Source of the DNA: Conchocele bisecta
Lineage: Eukaryota; Mollusca; Bivalvia; Lucinida; Thyasiridae
Reading direction: 5' to 3'
Assembly: GCA_029237695.1 (NCBI GenBank)
Contig: CM055265.1
Coordinates: 113,682,067 to 113,746,066 of the forward strand
Length of the DNA stretch: 64,000 nucleotides
Part shown: positions 45,854-61,900 of the stretch, piece by piece
Layout of the letters: the number at the start of each line of letters is the position of its first letter
Numbering within the stretch: position 1 is the first letter of the stretch
Notes under the pieces: generated by a model
The model's database searches: none
What the model was told of the DNA's origin: nothing
What the model saw: the letters and a program-made list of their open reading frames with translations, nothing else
Translations under genes and position numbers: made by a program

Positions 45854-47402
45854 AGTATAGCGCTTAATTAGTCGCCCATTGCACCATGCCCAGTACGTAT
45901 AGCACTTGATTAGTTGGCCATCTCACCATGCCCAGTATAGCATGTGATCAGTCGGCCATGCCGAGTATAGCACTTGATCAGTCGGCCATCGCACCAGGAC
46001 TAGTAGAGCACTTGATCAGTCTGCCATCGCACCATAACTAGTATAGCGCTTGATCAGTCTCCCATTGCACCATGCCCAGTATGTCACTTGATCAGTTGGC
46101 CATCTCACCATGCCCAGTATAGCACGTGATCAGTCGGCCATGCCGAGTATAGCACTTGATCATTCGGCCATCACACCAGGACTACTTTAGCACTTGATCA
46201 GTCGGCCATCGCACCAGGACTAGTATACACTCAATCAGTCGGCCATCACACCAGGACTAGTTTAGAACTTGATCAGTCGGCCATCGCACCAGGACTACTT
46301 TAGCACTTGATCAGTCGGCCATCGCACCAGGACTAGTATAGCACTCGATCAGTTGGCCATCGCACCAGGACTAGTTTATAACTTGATCAGTCGGCCATCG
46401 CACCAGGACTAGTTTAGAACTTGATCAGTCGACCATCGCACCAGGAATAGTTTAGCCCTTGATCAGTCGGCCATCGCACTGAGACTAGTTTAGGCCCTTT
46501 AGCCCTGATTAGGTCGGCCATCGCCACCAGACTAAATATAGCACTCGATAGGGCCCTAGAATTCCCTATCGGCCATCGCCACCCAGGAACTTAATATAGC
46601 CACTCGATCCAGGATTCGGGGGGGCATCGCACCAGTACAGTTTAGAACTTGATCAAGTCGGCCGATCGCACCACGACTAGTTTGGAACTTGATCAGTCGG
46701 GGCCATCGCACCAAGGACTAGTTTACCCTTGATCAGTCGGCCATCGCACCAGGACTAGTTTAGAACTTGATCAGTCGGCCATCGCACCAAGACTAGTTTT
46801 GCCCTTGCTCAGTCGGCCTCCACACACACATGACGTATTTTAGAACTTGATCAGTCGGCCATCGACACGATAGTTTAGAACTTGATCAGTCGGCCATCGC
46901 ACCAGGACTTTAAGTTTTAGCTTTGATCAGGTCGGCCCACTTTCCCGCTCCAGACTAGTTTAGAACTTGATCATCGGCATCGCACCAAGACTAGTTTTTG
47001 CCCGGGCTCAGTCGGCCATACACCAGGACGTTTATGAATTGATCAGTCGGCCATCGCCACCCGACTAGTTTAGAACTTGAATCAGTCGGCCATTCGCACC
47101 AAGACTACTTTAGCCTGGATCAGTCGGCCCATCGCCCCCGACTAGTTTAGAACTTGATCAGTCGGCCATCGCACCAAGACTAGTTTAGCCCTTGCTCAGT
47201 CGGCCATCGCACCTGGACTAGTATAGCACTCGATCAGTCGGCCATCGCACCATGACTAGTTTAGAACTTGATCAGTCGGCCATCGCACCACGACTAGTTT
47301 AGAACTTGATCAGTTGGCCATCACACCAAGACTAGTATAGCACTTGATACTTGATCAGTCGGTCATCGCACCAGGACTAGTTTAGCACTTGATCAGTCGG
47401 CC
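45854..47402. repeat. 38-bp satellite (H), block 2, about 41 units
   Basis: The same unit as block 1. The middle (46480..47130) is noisy with many one-base insertions, possibly assembly error in a long-read consensus. Confidence 0.93.
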
Positions 47403-47441
47403 ACGTCATCCTGCGTTACAGACAGAAGTGGTGGTCGGGGT

Positions 47442-47473
<32 letters not shown>

Positions 47474-48170
47474 GGGGGGGGGGGGAGTGTAGTCATAGAC
47501 AAAAACTGGTGGTGGTGTGATACACATTGTTCCCACTGTGGGATATAGACCGGAACTTTTAGGACGCCAAATGTAGATGGCTGGTGTGCGTGGGGATCAT
47601 TGTTTTGTGTCCCCAGGCGGTGGTGCGGAGTACATGATGAATTACTGATGAAATTACTGTATATTGAACACACATGTATATGTACTGTGATACAGTACTT
47701 CACAATCCTCAGTTTTAAATAAATATTGTTTCTGTATCGTAAAACTGAAAATTTATTCATTTTGAAAAAATTAAAATTGTGGCAGATGATCGAAATGAAA
47801 ACCGGATGTTTACATTCGAAATGAACCGGTGCATCGGTATATTTTAACCACACGATGACCCACTTTATATTCATACCATATCCGTACGGATATATCGTAT
47901 ATACGAACAGATATCGTATGTTTGTATAATATTCGTATAGTACGTTTGTATAATCACTGATAATGTAAACAAACTGTACTATACGATGATATGGTAAGTT
48001 TTTACCGCAAATAGCGAAAGAATGACCGCACAAACGGTATCGCGAAAGAATGACCGCAAAAACGGGACCGCGTTTGGACCGCAATTAGACTGCAATTCCA
48101 GAGGGGAAGAATTGCAATTCAAGGACCGCTGGATTGCAATTCTTGGTAAGCGAATCGCAGGCGGGAGTGT
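47403..48170. repeat. Segment S, copy 2 (right end of the insertion)
   Basis: About 770 bp, nearly identical to copy 1 but with a shorter poly-G and two rather than four GCGAAAGAATGACCGC repeats. It ends at the resumed 44-bp array. Confidence 0.9.
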
Positions 48171-50731
48171 ACCTACCGTATCAATCATTTTAGTCAGGTT
48201 TTCGTTATACTCATACCTACCGTATCAATCATTTTAGTGAGGTGTTCGTTATACTCATACCTACCTTATCAATCATTTTAGTCAGGTTTTCGTTATACTC
48301 CTACCTACCTCATCAATCATTTTAGTCAGGTTTTCGTTATACTCATGCCTACCGTATCAATCATTTTAGTGAGGTGTTCGTTATACTCATACCTACCTTA
48401 TCAATCATTTTAGTCAGGTTTTCGTTATACTCCTACCTACCTCATCAATCATTTTAGTCAGGTTTTCGTTATACTCATGCCTACCGTATCAATCATTTTA
48501 GTGAGGTTTTCGTTATACTCATACCTACCTCATCAATCATTTTAGTCAGGTTTTCGTTATACTCATACCTACCGTATCAATCAGTTTAGTCAAGTTTTCG
48601 TTATACTCATACCTACCGTATCAATCAGTTTAGTCAAGTTTTCGTTATACTCATACCTACCTTATCAATCATTTTAGTCATGTTTTCGTTATACTCATAC
48701 CTACCTTATCAATCATTTTAGTCAGGTTTTCGTTATACTCATACCTACTGTATCAATCATTTTAGTCAGGTTTTCGTTATACTCATACCTACCTTATCAA
48801 TCATTTTAGTGAGGTGTTCGTTTTGCTCATACCTACCGTATGAATCATTTTAGTGAGGTTTTCGTTATACACATACCTACCTTATCAATCATTTTAGTGA
48901 GGTTTTCGTTATACTCATACCTACCTTATCAATCATTTTAGTCAGGTTTTCGTTATACTCATACCTACCTTATCATCAATCATTTTAGTCAGGTTTTCGT
49001 TATACTCATACCTACCTCATCAATCATTTTAGTCAGGTTTTCGTTATACTCATACCTACCTTATCAATCATTTTAGTGAGGTGTTCGTTATACTCATACC
49101 TACCTCATCAATAATTTTAGTCAGGTTTTCGTTATACTCATACCTACCTTATCAATCATTTTAGTCAGGTTTTCGTTATACTCCTACCTACCTTATCAAT
49201 CATTTTAGTCAGGTTTTCGTTATACTCATACCTACCTCATCAATCATTTTAGTCAGGTTTTCGTTATACTCATGCCTACCTTATCAATCATTTTAGTGAG
49301 GTGTTCGTTATACTCATACCTACCTCATCAATCATTTTAGTCAGGTTTTCGTTATACTCATACCTACCTTATCAATCATTTTAGTCAGGTTTTCGTTATA
49401 CTCATACCTACCTCATCAATCATTTTAGTCAGGTTTTCGTTATACTCATACCTACCTCATCAATCATTTTAGTCAGGTTTTCGTTATACTCATACCTACC
49501 TTATCAATCATTTTAGTGAGGTGTTCGTTATACTCATACCTACCTCATCAATAATTTTAGTCAGGTTTTCGTTATACTCATACCTACCTTATCAATCATT
49601 TTAGTCAGGTTTTCGTTATACTCCTACCTACCTCATCAATCATTTTAGTCAGGTTTTCGTTATACTCATGCCTACCTTATCAATCATTTTAGTCAGGTTT
49701 TCGTTATACTCATACCTACCTTATCAATCATTTTAGTCAGGTTTTCGTTATACTCCTACCTACCTCATCAATCATTTTAGTCAGGTTTTCGTTATACTCA
49801 TACCTACCTCATCAATCATTTTAGTCAGGTTTTCGTTATACTCATACCTACCTTATCAATCATTTTAGTGAGGTGTTCGTTATACTCATACCTACCTCAT
49901 CAATAATTTTAGTCAGGTTTTCGTTATACTCATACCTACCTTATCAATCATTTTAGTCAGGTTTTCGTTATACTCCTACCTACCTCATCAATCATTTTAG
50001 TCAGGTTTTCGTTATACTCATACCTACCTCATCAATCATTTTAGTGAGGTGTTCGTTATACTCATACCTACCTCATCAATCATTTTAGTCAGGTTTTCGT
50101 TATACTCATACCTACCGTATCAATCAGTTTAGTCAGGTTTTCGTTATACTCATACCTACCTTATCAATCATTTTAGTCAGGTTTTCGTTATACTCATACC
50201 TACCGTATCAATCAGTTTAGTCAAGTTTTCGTTATACTCATACCTACCGTATCAATCAGTTTAGTCAAGTTTTCGTTATACTCATACCTACCTTATCAAT
50301 CATTTTAGTCAGGTTTTCGTTATACTCATACCTACCTCATCAATCATTTTAGTCAGGTTTTCGTTATACTCATACCTACCGTATCAATCAGTTTAGTCAG
50401 GTTTTCGTTATACTCATACCTACCTTATCAATCATTTTAGTCAGGTTTTCGTTATACTCATACCTACCGTATCAATCATTTTAGTGAGGTGTTCGTTATA
50501 CTCATACCTACCTCATCAATCATTTTAGTCAGGTTTTCGTTATACTCATACCTACCGTATCAATCAGTTTAGTCAAGTTTTCGTTATACTCATACCTACC
50601 GTATCCATAATTTTAGTCAGGTTTTCGTTATACTCATACCTACCTTATCAATCATTTTAGTGAGGTGTTCGTTATACTCATACCTACCGTATCAATAATT
50701 TTAGTCAGGTTTTCGTTATACTCATACCTAC

Positions 50732-54729
<3,998 letters not shown>

Positions 54730-54795
54730 GATCTTGTACAAACTTTGATCTCTCCCAGTGGACACTATCACATTGCTGACACAGGCCTAGATCTA

Positions 54796-55098
54796 TAGCC
54801 TATTTCATCAACATTGCAAAGTATACTTTAGTAGCAAAGTATACTTTGAGGGAGAAATTTTCAATTTTATGATAAATTTATTAATTTTTATTATACTGAA
54901 TTTATTACATTATCACAGCCATTTTGGCTGTGATAATGTAATAAATTCAGTATAATAATTCTGCATGCTTTTAATCATCAAATATATGCAGTTGTTAGTT
55001 TTAAATGAAATGATGCATTTCAGGAAAAATAAATGATTACTCCCTCAAAGTATACTTTGCTAGTAAAGTATACTTTGCAATGTTGATGAAATAGGCTA
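54796..55098. mobile_element. Foldback MITE, family A, copy 11 (upstream of CCDC28)
   Basis: Consensus-like. It lies 66 bp upstream of the CCDC28 ATG, so it either sits in the 5' leader or intron, or replaces proximal promoter sequence. Confidence 0.85.
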
Positions 55099-55184
55099 CT
55101 GGTGTGGCCTGAAATAATATTATTTGTTAACTGTGTGAAAATGGGACTAATATGCAGCATCAGAGTGCCTGGGCGAGATTTTCC

Positions 55185-55349
55185 CATCTCATCAGGATCT
55201 GCACTTTATACAAGTAATTTTCATATTCTTGTGAACAAAAGCACCCCCTTTTCATAAATGGACTTGTCTGAAAAACATTTGGTGACGTTTGGATTGGCTG
55301 CAAAATTAACATATCAAAATCCATTACAGTTAATTAGGGGTGAAAGGGG
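55185..55349 (-). mobile_element. Family M, copy 5 (decayed)
   Basis: Keeps CATCTCATCAGGATCTGCAC and the end TTAGGGGTGAAAGGG. A hairpin TTATTTCTTCGCCAAAATTG follows at 55365..55436. Confidence 0.55.
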
Positions 55350-55662
55350 AGACTTTCGTTATTTCTTCGCCAAAATTGGCAAGTTGGGAGTGCAAAGCAA
55401 TCACAACTTGCCATTTTTCGTGAAGAAATAAGAAAAATACCCGGAAAATTTGGTCCAATTACACACCTTAACTGGAGCTCTGGTTAAAGGCACTGATTCT
55501 CAGTCAGTATTAGAAACTTGTTTTGCAATCACTGGTTGCTAATTTATGTTATTTAAATTAATTACACAAGCGTCTATAATGGTAACTTCTTTCTAAACGT
55601 GACATAGTATGATCATTTCACAACAACAAATAGTGAAAATTCTCATTTTTCTTTCTGGTACA

Positions 55663-56070
55663 CAGAGCTCCAGATAAGGAATTAGTAATTGAGTATTGTC
55701 ACTCAGCTCCATCATTTCTGAAGCAAATGGGTATTTCAACATTTTAATTGGGTAAAATAAAATCAAAGTACCACACATCAACAGACAGCAATTATTGAAT
55801 AGTTTGCTTCGAAATGAAAACATGTCTTGGCATTTCATTAGAATTATCTGATTCTCCTTGGAGACAATTCTAATGAACTACCAAGATGTGTTTTCATGGA
55901 AAATAAGAAAAATATGCTATATTTGTGGTCTGTTTATTGTTTTCTGCAGCATGATAAAGGTACCACAAAATATTTATTGCTTTTTGATACTCGCAACTTC
56001 TGATTTCAATTGGGTTTTTGGCAATTTTAATTGTGTATTTAAGCAAATATGCAGCTTATCTGGAGCACTG
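55663..56070. mobile_element. hAT-like MITE, family E, copy 4
   Basis: Exact GGTACA flanks at 55657..55662 and 56071..56076. Complete with central hairpin around GAATTATCTGATTCTCC. Confidence 0.83.
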
Positions 56071-56351
56071 GGTACATGTTTTACTAACATACCAAATTAT
56101 GCCAAGCAAAATGATCTCCCCTGCTTATCCCAGTTTCTGATAGCATGTGCTTGAATATTACGCATGTTTTCTGTGAATGTGATTAAATAAATAAAATGGT
56201 GCGATTGATTGGTAAATCTTGATCATCTGAGACACAGTGACTTTAAAATGGAAACAAAGTTAACAGACATACACAATGGCTCTTCTTAGAAGGAATGGTT
56301 TCCTGCATTTTGATTGGCTGATTCCATCTACCCTACAGGCGATAGCCAGTC

Positions 56352-56522
56352 AGGGCCCGGTTGTTCAAAACACCAGTTAGCTTAACGGACTGTTAAATCC
56401 TTAACGGACTGTTAAATCCTTAACTGAATCGCTAAAATCTCTGTTAAAACAGAGATTTTAACCATTCAGTTAAGGATTTAACAGTCCGTTAAGCTAACGG
56501 ATGTTTTGAGCAACCGGGCCCT
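56352..56522. mobile_element. Palindromic MITE, family R, copy 2
   Basis: Ends CAGGGCCCGGTTGTTCAAAA and complement; the ACGGACTGTTAAATCCTTA block is duplicated on the left arm only. Confidence 0.75.
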
Positions 56523-56673
56523 GATAACTTAGTCTTCGCGGGTGACTAGTCTTCACAGTAAAGCAAAGCTGTAATCGATTTCCCAGTCAATAAATATTAA
56601 AAATTTATCACGTTTCTGTGTTTATTAGTTCAATCCAACTCAATGATGAAACTGATTTGAAGCCACCTCTTAA

Positions 56674-57336
56674 AGGTACATGCCCACGCAGCAGGTTACA
56701 CTGTACTACTACTTTTCATTTTCTGTCATGCCTTATATGAACCATTTGTCTACTCACTAACGAGTTATTTTTAATTACAGCGCGTGTTAATTGGTGTTAA
56801 ATCGCATTTTATATGCCGCGACCAGAAAGGGTATTTTCCGACCTCGTGCTATTTTTACCAATACGCGTCACGTGACACGATCAATCATATCACATCTTTG
56901 ACATGCGCAGTGAAGTATCGGAAGTTGAGAAGAAAATCTATGTTTGAGTCCAAATCTAAATCTCCACGTAACTCTTTCCATTTGGTGATCTGGTCGCCAA
57001 TATTAACCACTCTCTCTGTGTACTGCCTGTCCCTCAGACATTTCGTTTCATACAATTTCCGTCCTGGACGTTTCGACATATTGGGAAGCCTACTGGCGCG
57101 CGTAGTATACTGCGCATGCGCACCGTAAGCCGTGATGTGAAAGTCGTCGTCCCCGCACATTATCAAAATAGACTGTTACCGCCGCGCGTCGCTAACAGTA
57201 AATTGATAATTAATAAATGATTATATTTGTATAGCGGGCACTCGTAATTTTTAGAACCGGTGGAATAGTGACATAATTATACACTTATTTAATTCCTATA
57301 AAGAACATGTTGTGCCTACTGCGTCGGCATGTACCT
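56674..57336. mobile_element. Family F, copy 9, carrying unique coding-like sequence
   Basis: TTAA at 56670..56673 and 57337..57340. The terminal arms are F, but the middle (about 56700..57170) is replaced by GC-richer sequence with an open frame on the minus strand. Either an insertion or gene capture, or a relic of a larger parent element. Confidence 0.7.
56885..57079 (-). CDS. Captured or relict coding exon inside F9
   Basis: The ATG at 57079 opens MSKRPGRKLYETKCLRDRQY, then TERVVNIGDQITKWKELRGD, LDLDSNIDFLLNFRYFTAHV, KDVI and stop (65 codons). The block RVVNIGDQ-x-x-x-W-x-x-L resembles the N-terminus of a group of uncharacterised invertebrate and fish proteins I associate with transposon-related genes; this is recalled, not searched. 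A TGCGCATGCGCA site (57111..57122), an NRF1-type motif, lies 32 bp upstream. It is enclosed by the arms of a transposon, so it may be mobile. Confidence 0.35.
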   Translation of the reverse strand: MSKRPGRKLYETKCLRDRQYTERVVNIGDQITKWKELRGDLDLDSNIDFLLNFRYFTAHVKDVI

Positions 57337-57367
57337 TTAAAACCAGTCGATTGAGAGGCATAACAAC

Positions 57368-57511
57368 ATGAACATGTCCAAAATGGACAGCTATGGATAC
57401 TTTAGTATAAATGTTATGCTGGCACTATATGGATTGGTTTATATTTTATTTTCCACCTTAAATAATTGGACTACCATGGATTACAGCGTCCAGCACATAC
57501 TGCGAAGATAG
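57368..57511 (+). CDS. Small membrane-protein-like frame, unidentified
   Basis: A 47-codon frame just right of F9: MNMSKMDSYGYFSINVMLAL, then YGLVYILFSTLNNWTTMDYS, VQHILRR, stop. One hydrophobic segment (about residues 10-30) could span a membrane. No donor and no recognised family. AT-rich sequence makes chance hydrophobic frames common, so this is weak. The stretch 57520..58250 holds nothing else I can name. Confidence 0.15.
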   Translation: MNMSKMDSYGYFSINVMLALYGLVYILFSTLNNWTTMDYSVQHILRR

Positions 57512-58253
57512 GTCCTTTCGCAGTTAAATTCACAGTAATCTGGATGTGTAACAGTCCCAGAGCCACATGATCAAATTTCAGCAGATAAACAAATGGCACT
57601 GCATACAAGAGGTTTAATTCCACAAAATACGATATGAAAAGTAAAACAAACTGCTTGTGTGCATGTTTTATTTTGTGAAACCACTGAAAAATACCACGAT
57701 CACTCAGCAGGTCCTCCTTCTCTATTCTGGAAGTCGGCGTGACGTATCACTAGTCATGTGACCCAATATGTTTGGGGGTTACTTGATACATTTTGCTCTA
57801 CAATACATCACTTTTATGCCAGAATATTTCACATTTAGAACTACGAAAATACTAAATGGTGATAAGAATATTTTTTAATGACCAATTAACATTATAAATC
57901 TGCAGTTATCGTATTTTGAGGTGTATAGGTCGCAAGAGTGTATAAGACACACCCCTATTTTCAGTCCATAATGTCTACATGGGAATATAAGATGCACCCA
58001 CTTTTCCTAACAAAAAATTAAATAAATCACCGAGCTGTTGTTATTTATTCCCCGCACTTTTTTTACATTTGTATCTGGACGTTTCAGACCGCCGAGTTGT
58101 TGTTGTTATTTCTAAATAATTCCCCCGCTGTTTTTTTATTTGTACCCTGGACGTTTTGGACCAAAACATGTAATTGAGTCTCAGTGTCATCATCTACTCA
58201 GAATATGACTCAATTATCGCGACAGGTTCTCACTAAGAGTAAGAAAACAAATC

Positions 58254-58488
58254 TGGGGGCCGTTTCACTAAACTTTGTGCGACTAAAATGTTTGTAAGTG
58301 CAAATTTATGATAGTCTGTAAATTTCACATTAACAATGTTTTTTTGTAAATAATTATTGGATTTACATTTATTGAGCATAGGCTGCATATGCTCAATAAA
58401 TGTAAATCCATAAGTTGAAATTTACAGACGATCTTAAATTTGAACTTACAAACATTTTAGTCGTAAGAAGTTTAGTGAAACGGGCCCC
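58254..58488. mobile_element. Family C, copy 8
   Basis: Both ends are intact; the central palindrome is shortened to GCATATGC-less arms. Confidence 0.83.
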
Positions 58489-58581
58489 TGAAGGATAAGT
58501 GGCTTGTGCTGATAATGGAGTCATTGACATTTGACTGACTGAGATTGAAGATGCCAATGAGGAATTTCTCACCTTTGATAA

Positions 58582-58757
58582 TACAGTAAAACCTGTGATA
58601 AAGACCACCTCCAATCACCTGGCTGTAAAGGCCACACTTTTGTTGTCCCAATGACACAATTTCTATATAAATGACCTTGCGAATAAAGACCACATGTGAA
58701 CAAAGGCCTGATTTTTCACTTCCCATGGCTGGCCTTTATTCACAGGTTTGACCGTAA
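58582..58757. mobile_element. Tc1/mariner-like MITE, ends CAGTAAAACCTGTGA
   Basis: TACAGTAAAACCTGTGATAA and CACAGGTTTGACCGTA are inverted ends beginning next to TA. Inner phrases AAAGACCACxT pair loosely. Non-coding. Confidence 0.6.
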
Positions 58758-58828
58758 ATGACAAAAACCACAAATTACAATTTGTCAGCACATGGGAAAC
58801 CCTTCTTGTCATCTATAATTTAAGCCCC

Positions 58829-59228
58829 CAGGGCTCCAGATAAGGGGCTTATTTGCGTAAATACCCAATTAAAATTGCACAAAACCCAATTGAAATCAGA
58901 AGTAGTGAGTATCAAAAAGCAATGAAAAATGTGTGGTATCTTTATCATGCTACATAAAACAATAAAGAAACCACAAATATAGCATATATTTTCTTATTTT
59001 TCCATGAAAACACATCTTGGTATTCCATTAGAATTGTCTCCAAGGAGACAATTCTAATGAAATACCGAGATGTGTTTTCATTTAGAAGCAAACTATAAAG
59101 TGCGGTCTGCTGATGTGTAAACGGTAGTGTGATTCTATTTTACACAATTAAAAGTTTGAAACACCCATTTGAATTCAGAAATGATGGAGTGACAATATTC
59201 AATTATTAATTCCTTATCTGGAGCTCTG
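58829..59228. mobile_element. hAT-like MITE, family E, copy 5
   Basis: Complete with a perfect hairpin ATTAGAATTGTCTCCAAGGA. Its flanks do not match, so the target duplication has decayed. Confidence 0.78.
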
Positions 59229-59479
59229 TAATCCCATTGTACATGTTGTAGGCACATACCAGCTTGTAAATCAATGTGCATCCCAAGGATAAATAAAATG
59301 TATAGACCATTAACCATGTTAACTCGGAAATTCTATCAATTAAGTGTTCCCGATACAGGGCATTAAGGAACATGGGGCGAACTGTATAGGATACAAAAAT
59401 GCCATTTTTAAAAATTGGCCAACTCAGGAAATTTGGTACCCTGGATCAGACTCGGTATACACAGTATGATGGTGGGTCT

Positions 59480-60040
59480 AGTTTTCGGGGTATTAATAAG
59501 TTCATAAACTAATGACTTTTATAAAACATAACATATGAGCTAAATTGTCAGTTCAATAGAATGATAAACATTGTGTTCAATGTGTATTGCCTTCAAAATA
59601 AGATTGTTGTTTGATTATAATTCACGTTAGCGAGTTTAACAACACACGAGTCAGCCATCTTGAACATTGACTTATGGTTGGAGTTTTCGGGGTATGTTCT
59701 GAAAGTGTCAATACATTTGCTAATTTGTCCCGGGTTTTCATTTGATGTTATATCATCTCGCAGATGAATGAGGCACAGTGAAGGAAAACTTTTAACAATA
59801 TTAAAGAACAGATTAATGGCGGACGCAGAAAATCACGAAAATCACAAATGGCACAATCTAAATGGCAAAAATTACCAGTATTTAGTCCAAACACTGGATT
59901 TGGTGGCATTTTTAAGAACTTAACATAGGTAATGTCATGCTTATTTTAATCATCGGACGTAAAGCACATCGCGGCTGCACACATGTCTACACATTAAAAA
60001 ATATGTGAATACCCCGAAAACTCTGACTACCCCGAAAACT
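59480..60040. mobile_element. Possible TIR element, ends AGTTTTCGGGGTATT
   Basis: AGTTTTCGGGGTA at 59480 and 59690 faces TACCCCGAAAACT at 60008 and 60028, two inverted pairs. The interior is unique and without a convincing frame. 60041..60640 shows nothing recognised. Confidence 0.4.
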
Positions 60041-60639
60041 GGCGTTACGGCCATATACACATTTTCCCCTTGCGCTCTTCATGAAAACAAGGCGATTAGG
60101 TAGTGAAGGTGAGCCAATTGACGAAGTCCGACTTCCAGAATTATCTAACACCTATTTGCATACAGCAAATTAACATTTGCCCTGCCTATTCTGCATACAT
60201 CTATTATATGACACTGACCACATGAAAACCCTACACTGTGCGGGTCTAAAGATGCCAGAAATCACACTAAATCTTGCATAAGATAAGTATTTTATTGCTG
60301 ACAGTCGGAAAATGGTACCTGTCGAAAACAGGTAAACATTAAATGCATATTTACTAAGCGATATTGAAATTCAATTCAATAAGTTCGTCGTTTGATTACG
60401 CGTGTAAATTTAACCCACCTTTGTGGTGCTATATACAAGGAGATGTATATGTTTGTATACAAGAAACCCGTTATAAAAGACTCGATGTGTCACTGTTGAC
60501 TTCACTTGTTGTTGTTGTATGTCTGTAATTCATGCGCTTATTTTTCGCCCCATTCTCTCTACGTATACAGCCACAAGCATCCAAGCAGCCACACGAACAT
60601 TATTCGGACAAACCCCAGTCGACATGTACTAGGTCTAAA

Positions 60640-60780
60640 AAAAAAACAAAACAGATTTGTCTATGTACACACGACGAGTCTGCTGCCACAGAGTCAACCG
60701 GGTGAAGGAAACCCGGAGTGCCCGGAGAAAATAACCGAGACAAAACCATACAAGTACAAGTACAGAGACATTGGTCCAGC
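60640..60780 (+). repeat. Dispersed repeat with GAAACCCGGAGTGCCCGGAG
   Basis: The phrase GGTGAAGGAAACCCGGAGTG followed by CCCGGAGAAAATAACCGAG is typical of a widespread marine-invertebrate dispersed repeat that I recall from other genomes. The open frame across it (60506..60925) is therefore doubtful. Confidence 0.45.
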
Positions 60781-61177
60781 TGATCGGGCATCGAATACCC
60801 AAGGTGCCCACCAACAGGATCATCGAATCACCATCAACATTGTTGTTTGCGGTGTTACGTCGTTAAATATCCGCGCCGACATTTCGAGGAACAGCATCAG
60901 GGCTGTATATCGAGAATTCGTATGACCCAGACCCAATTTAATAACACGCCGCTGTGACCGGATAAATGAGGCTTATGAGTTTTGCGACCAATGTAGATCC
61001 AACTGTTCAACTGAGGATCTACACTGTTCGCCATTCCGTCAATGAAACTCCCGTAATGCTTCTAACAAGAAATATAGACCATTATCGGGCTAATGCTAGG
61101 AGTGTGCTATTCGAACAGTATATACGTTGGTAACAAATCCCACATCACAATTCTCCAGTCAAAGCTTCACATATCTG

Positions 61178-61330
61178 TCCGTCCGCTTATCACGGTACCC
61201 AAGTCACTATGGAGAGGAAGTGTGACGTATCTGTGCCCGATTAGCTCAGTCGGTAGCACGATGGTGCGGTAAAGCAGAGTTACCGGGCTCGGGTCACGTG
61301 GTCGGGTACGCATTTTTCTCGCCCTGTGAT
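61178..61330 (+). repeat. tRNA-derived SINE, family W, copy 3
   Basis: GCCCGATTAGCTCAGTCGGTAG is a clean A-box region. The B box is degraded (GGGCTCGGGTCACG), so this is not a functional tRNA. Confidence 0.65.
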
Positions 61331-61396
61331 ATTTGGGGCCCCCAACGTGTGGTCGTGACAATGTTATTCGCGTACGAATTAGATGCACATGTAGTT

Positions 61397-61443
61397 GGGT
61401 GGGGGAGGGGGGTGGGGTGGGTGGGGTGGGGGTGGGGGTGGTA
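61397..61443 (+). repeat. G-rich tract with quadruplex potential
   Basis: Many runs of three to six G separated by single T or A, sitting between two SINE copies of the W family. Confidence 0.7.
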
Positions 61444-61900
61444 TGTCATGGTACGTAACTCACTATGGGGAGGAATTAAGTGTGCATCTGTGCCCGGTTA
61501 GCTAAGTTGGTCAACCAGGGCTCGGTCCCGTGACTTTTTTTTATGTTACAAGGCGAAAAATCTGCGTGTCAGCCCGGAATCTAACTGGGGACCTCTGGTT
61601 TACCGTGCCATTGCTCTACCGATTGAGCTAGCCAGGCGCAGATATACACACATTCTCTCCGTAATGAGTTACGCACCGTGACATACTCCACAGTCAAATT
61701 GGAAGATGTCACACAATATGACCTCGGAGTATATATATCAACCAAGGCCCCACGTTAGGCGCCAAACATTACATGTCGAGAAATCAAACCGGATACCTCT
61801 GGTTTACCCTACCATCGCTGTACCGAGTGAGACACAGATTATGTGCTTTGCCACGCTCAACAAATCACACACCCAACATACATCCATACATTCAAGCCAC
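61440..61900. repeat. Cluster of three family W SINE copies
   Basis: One plus-strand copy (61440..61540) and two minus-strand copies (61553..61720, 61740..61900). The minus-strand copy near 61630 has CTGGCTAGCTCAATCGGTAG. From 61901 to 62720 I see no supported gene. Confidence 0.6.

Larger units (their letters stand above)
37861..48169. mobile_element. 10.3-kb insertion with imperfect inverted ends (CACTA-like?)
   Basis: It sits inside the 44-bp array. Flanks are CTCATAC on the left and TACCTACC on the right, so TAC is probably duplicated and the array is in register across it. The left end reads GGCCTGCGGTTCTCTTACCA and the right end, reversed, CACTCCCGCCTGCGATTCGC then TTACCAAGAATTGCAATCC. 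Both ends carry subterminal GCGAAAGAATGACCGC and GAATTGCAATTC motifs. A CACT terminus, a 3-bp duplication and subterminal repeats recall EnSpm/CACTA elements. No transposase was found; the interior holds later insertions and satellite H. Confidence 0.6.

Noticed and set aside
43510..47402. Regular arrays that could be taken for CRISPR
   Set aside because: Units are contiguous without unique spacers, are 38 bp throughout, and lie in a eukaryotic genome.
60506..60925. 139-codon frame containing PGEGNPECPEK
   Set aside because: It overlaps a dispersed repeat phrase (AAACCCGGAGTGCCCGGAG), has no splice context and no recognisable domain.
61230..61320. tRNA gene
   Set aside because: The A box is good but the B box and stems are broken, and the same sequence occurs in at least five other places with a common 3' tail, so it is a SINE.
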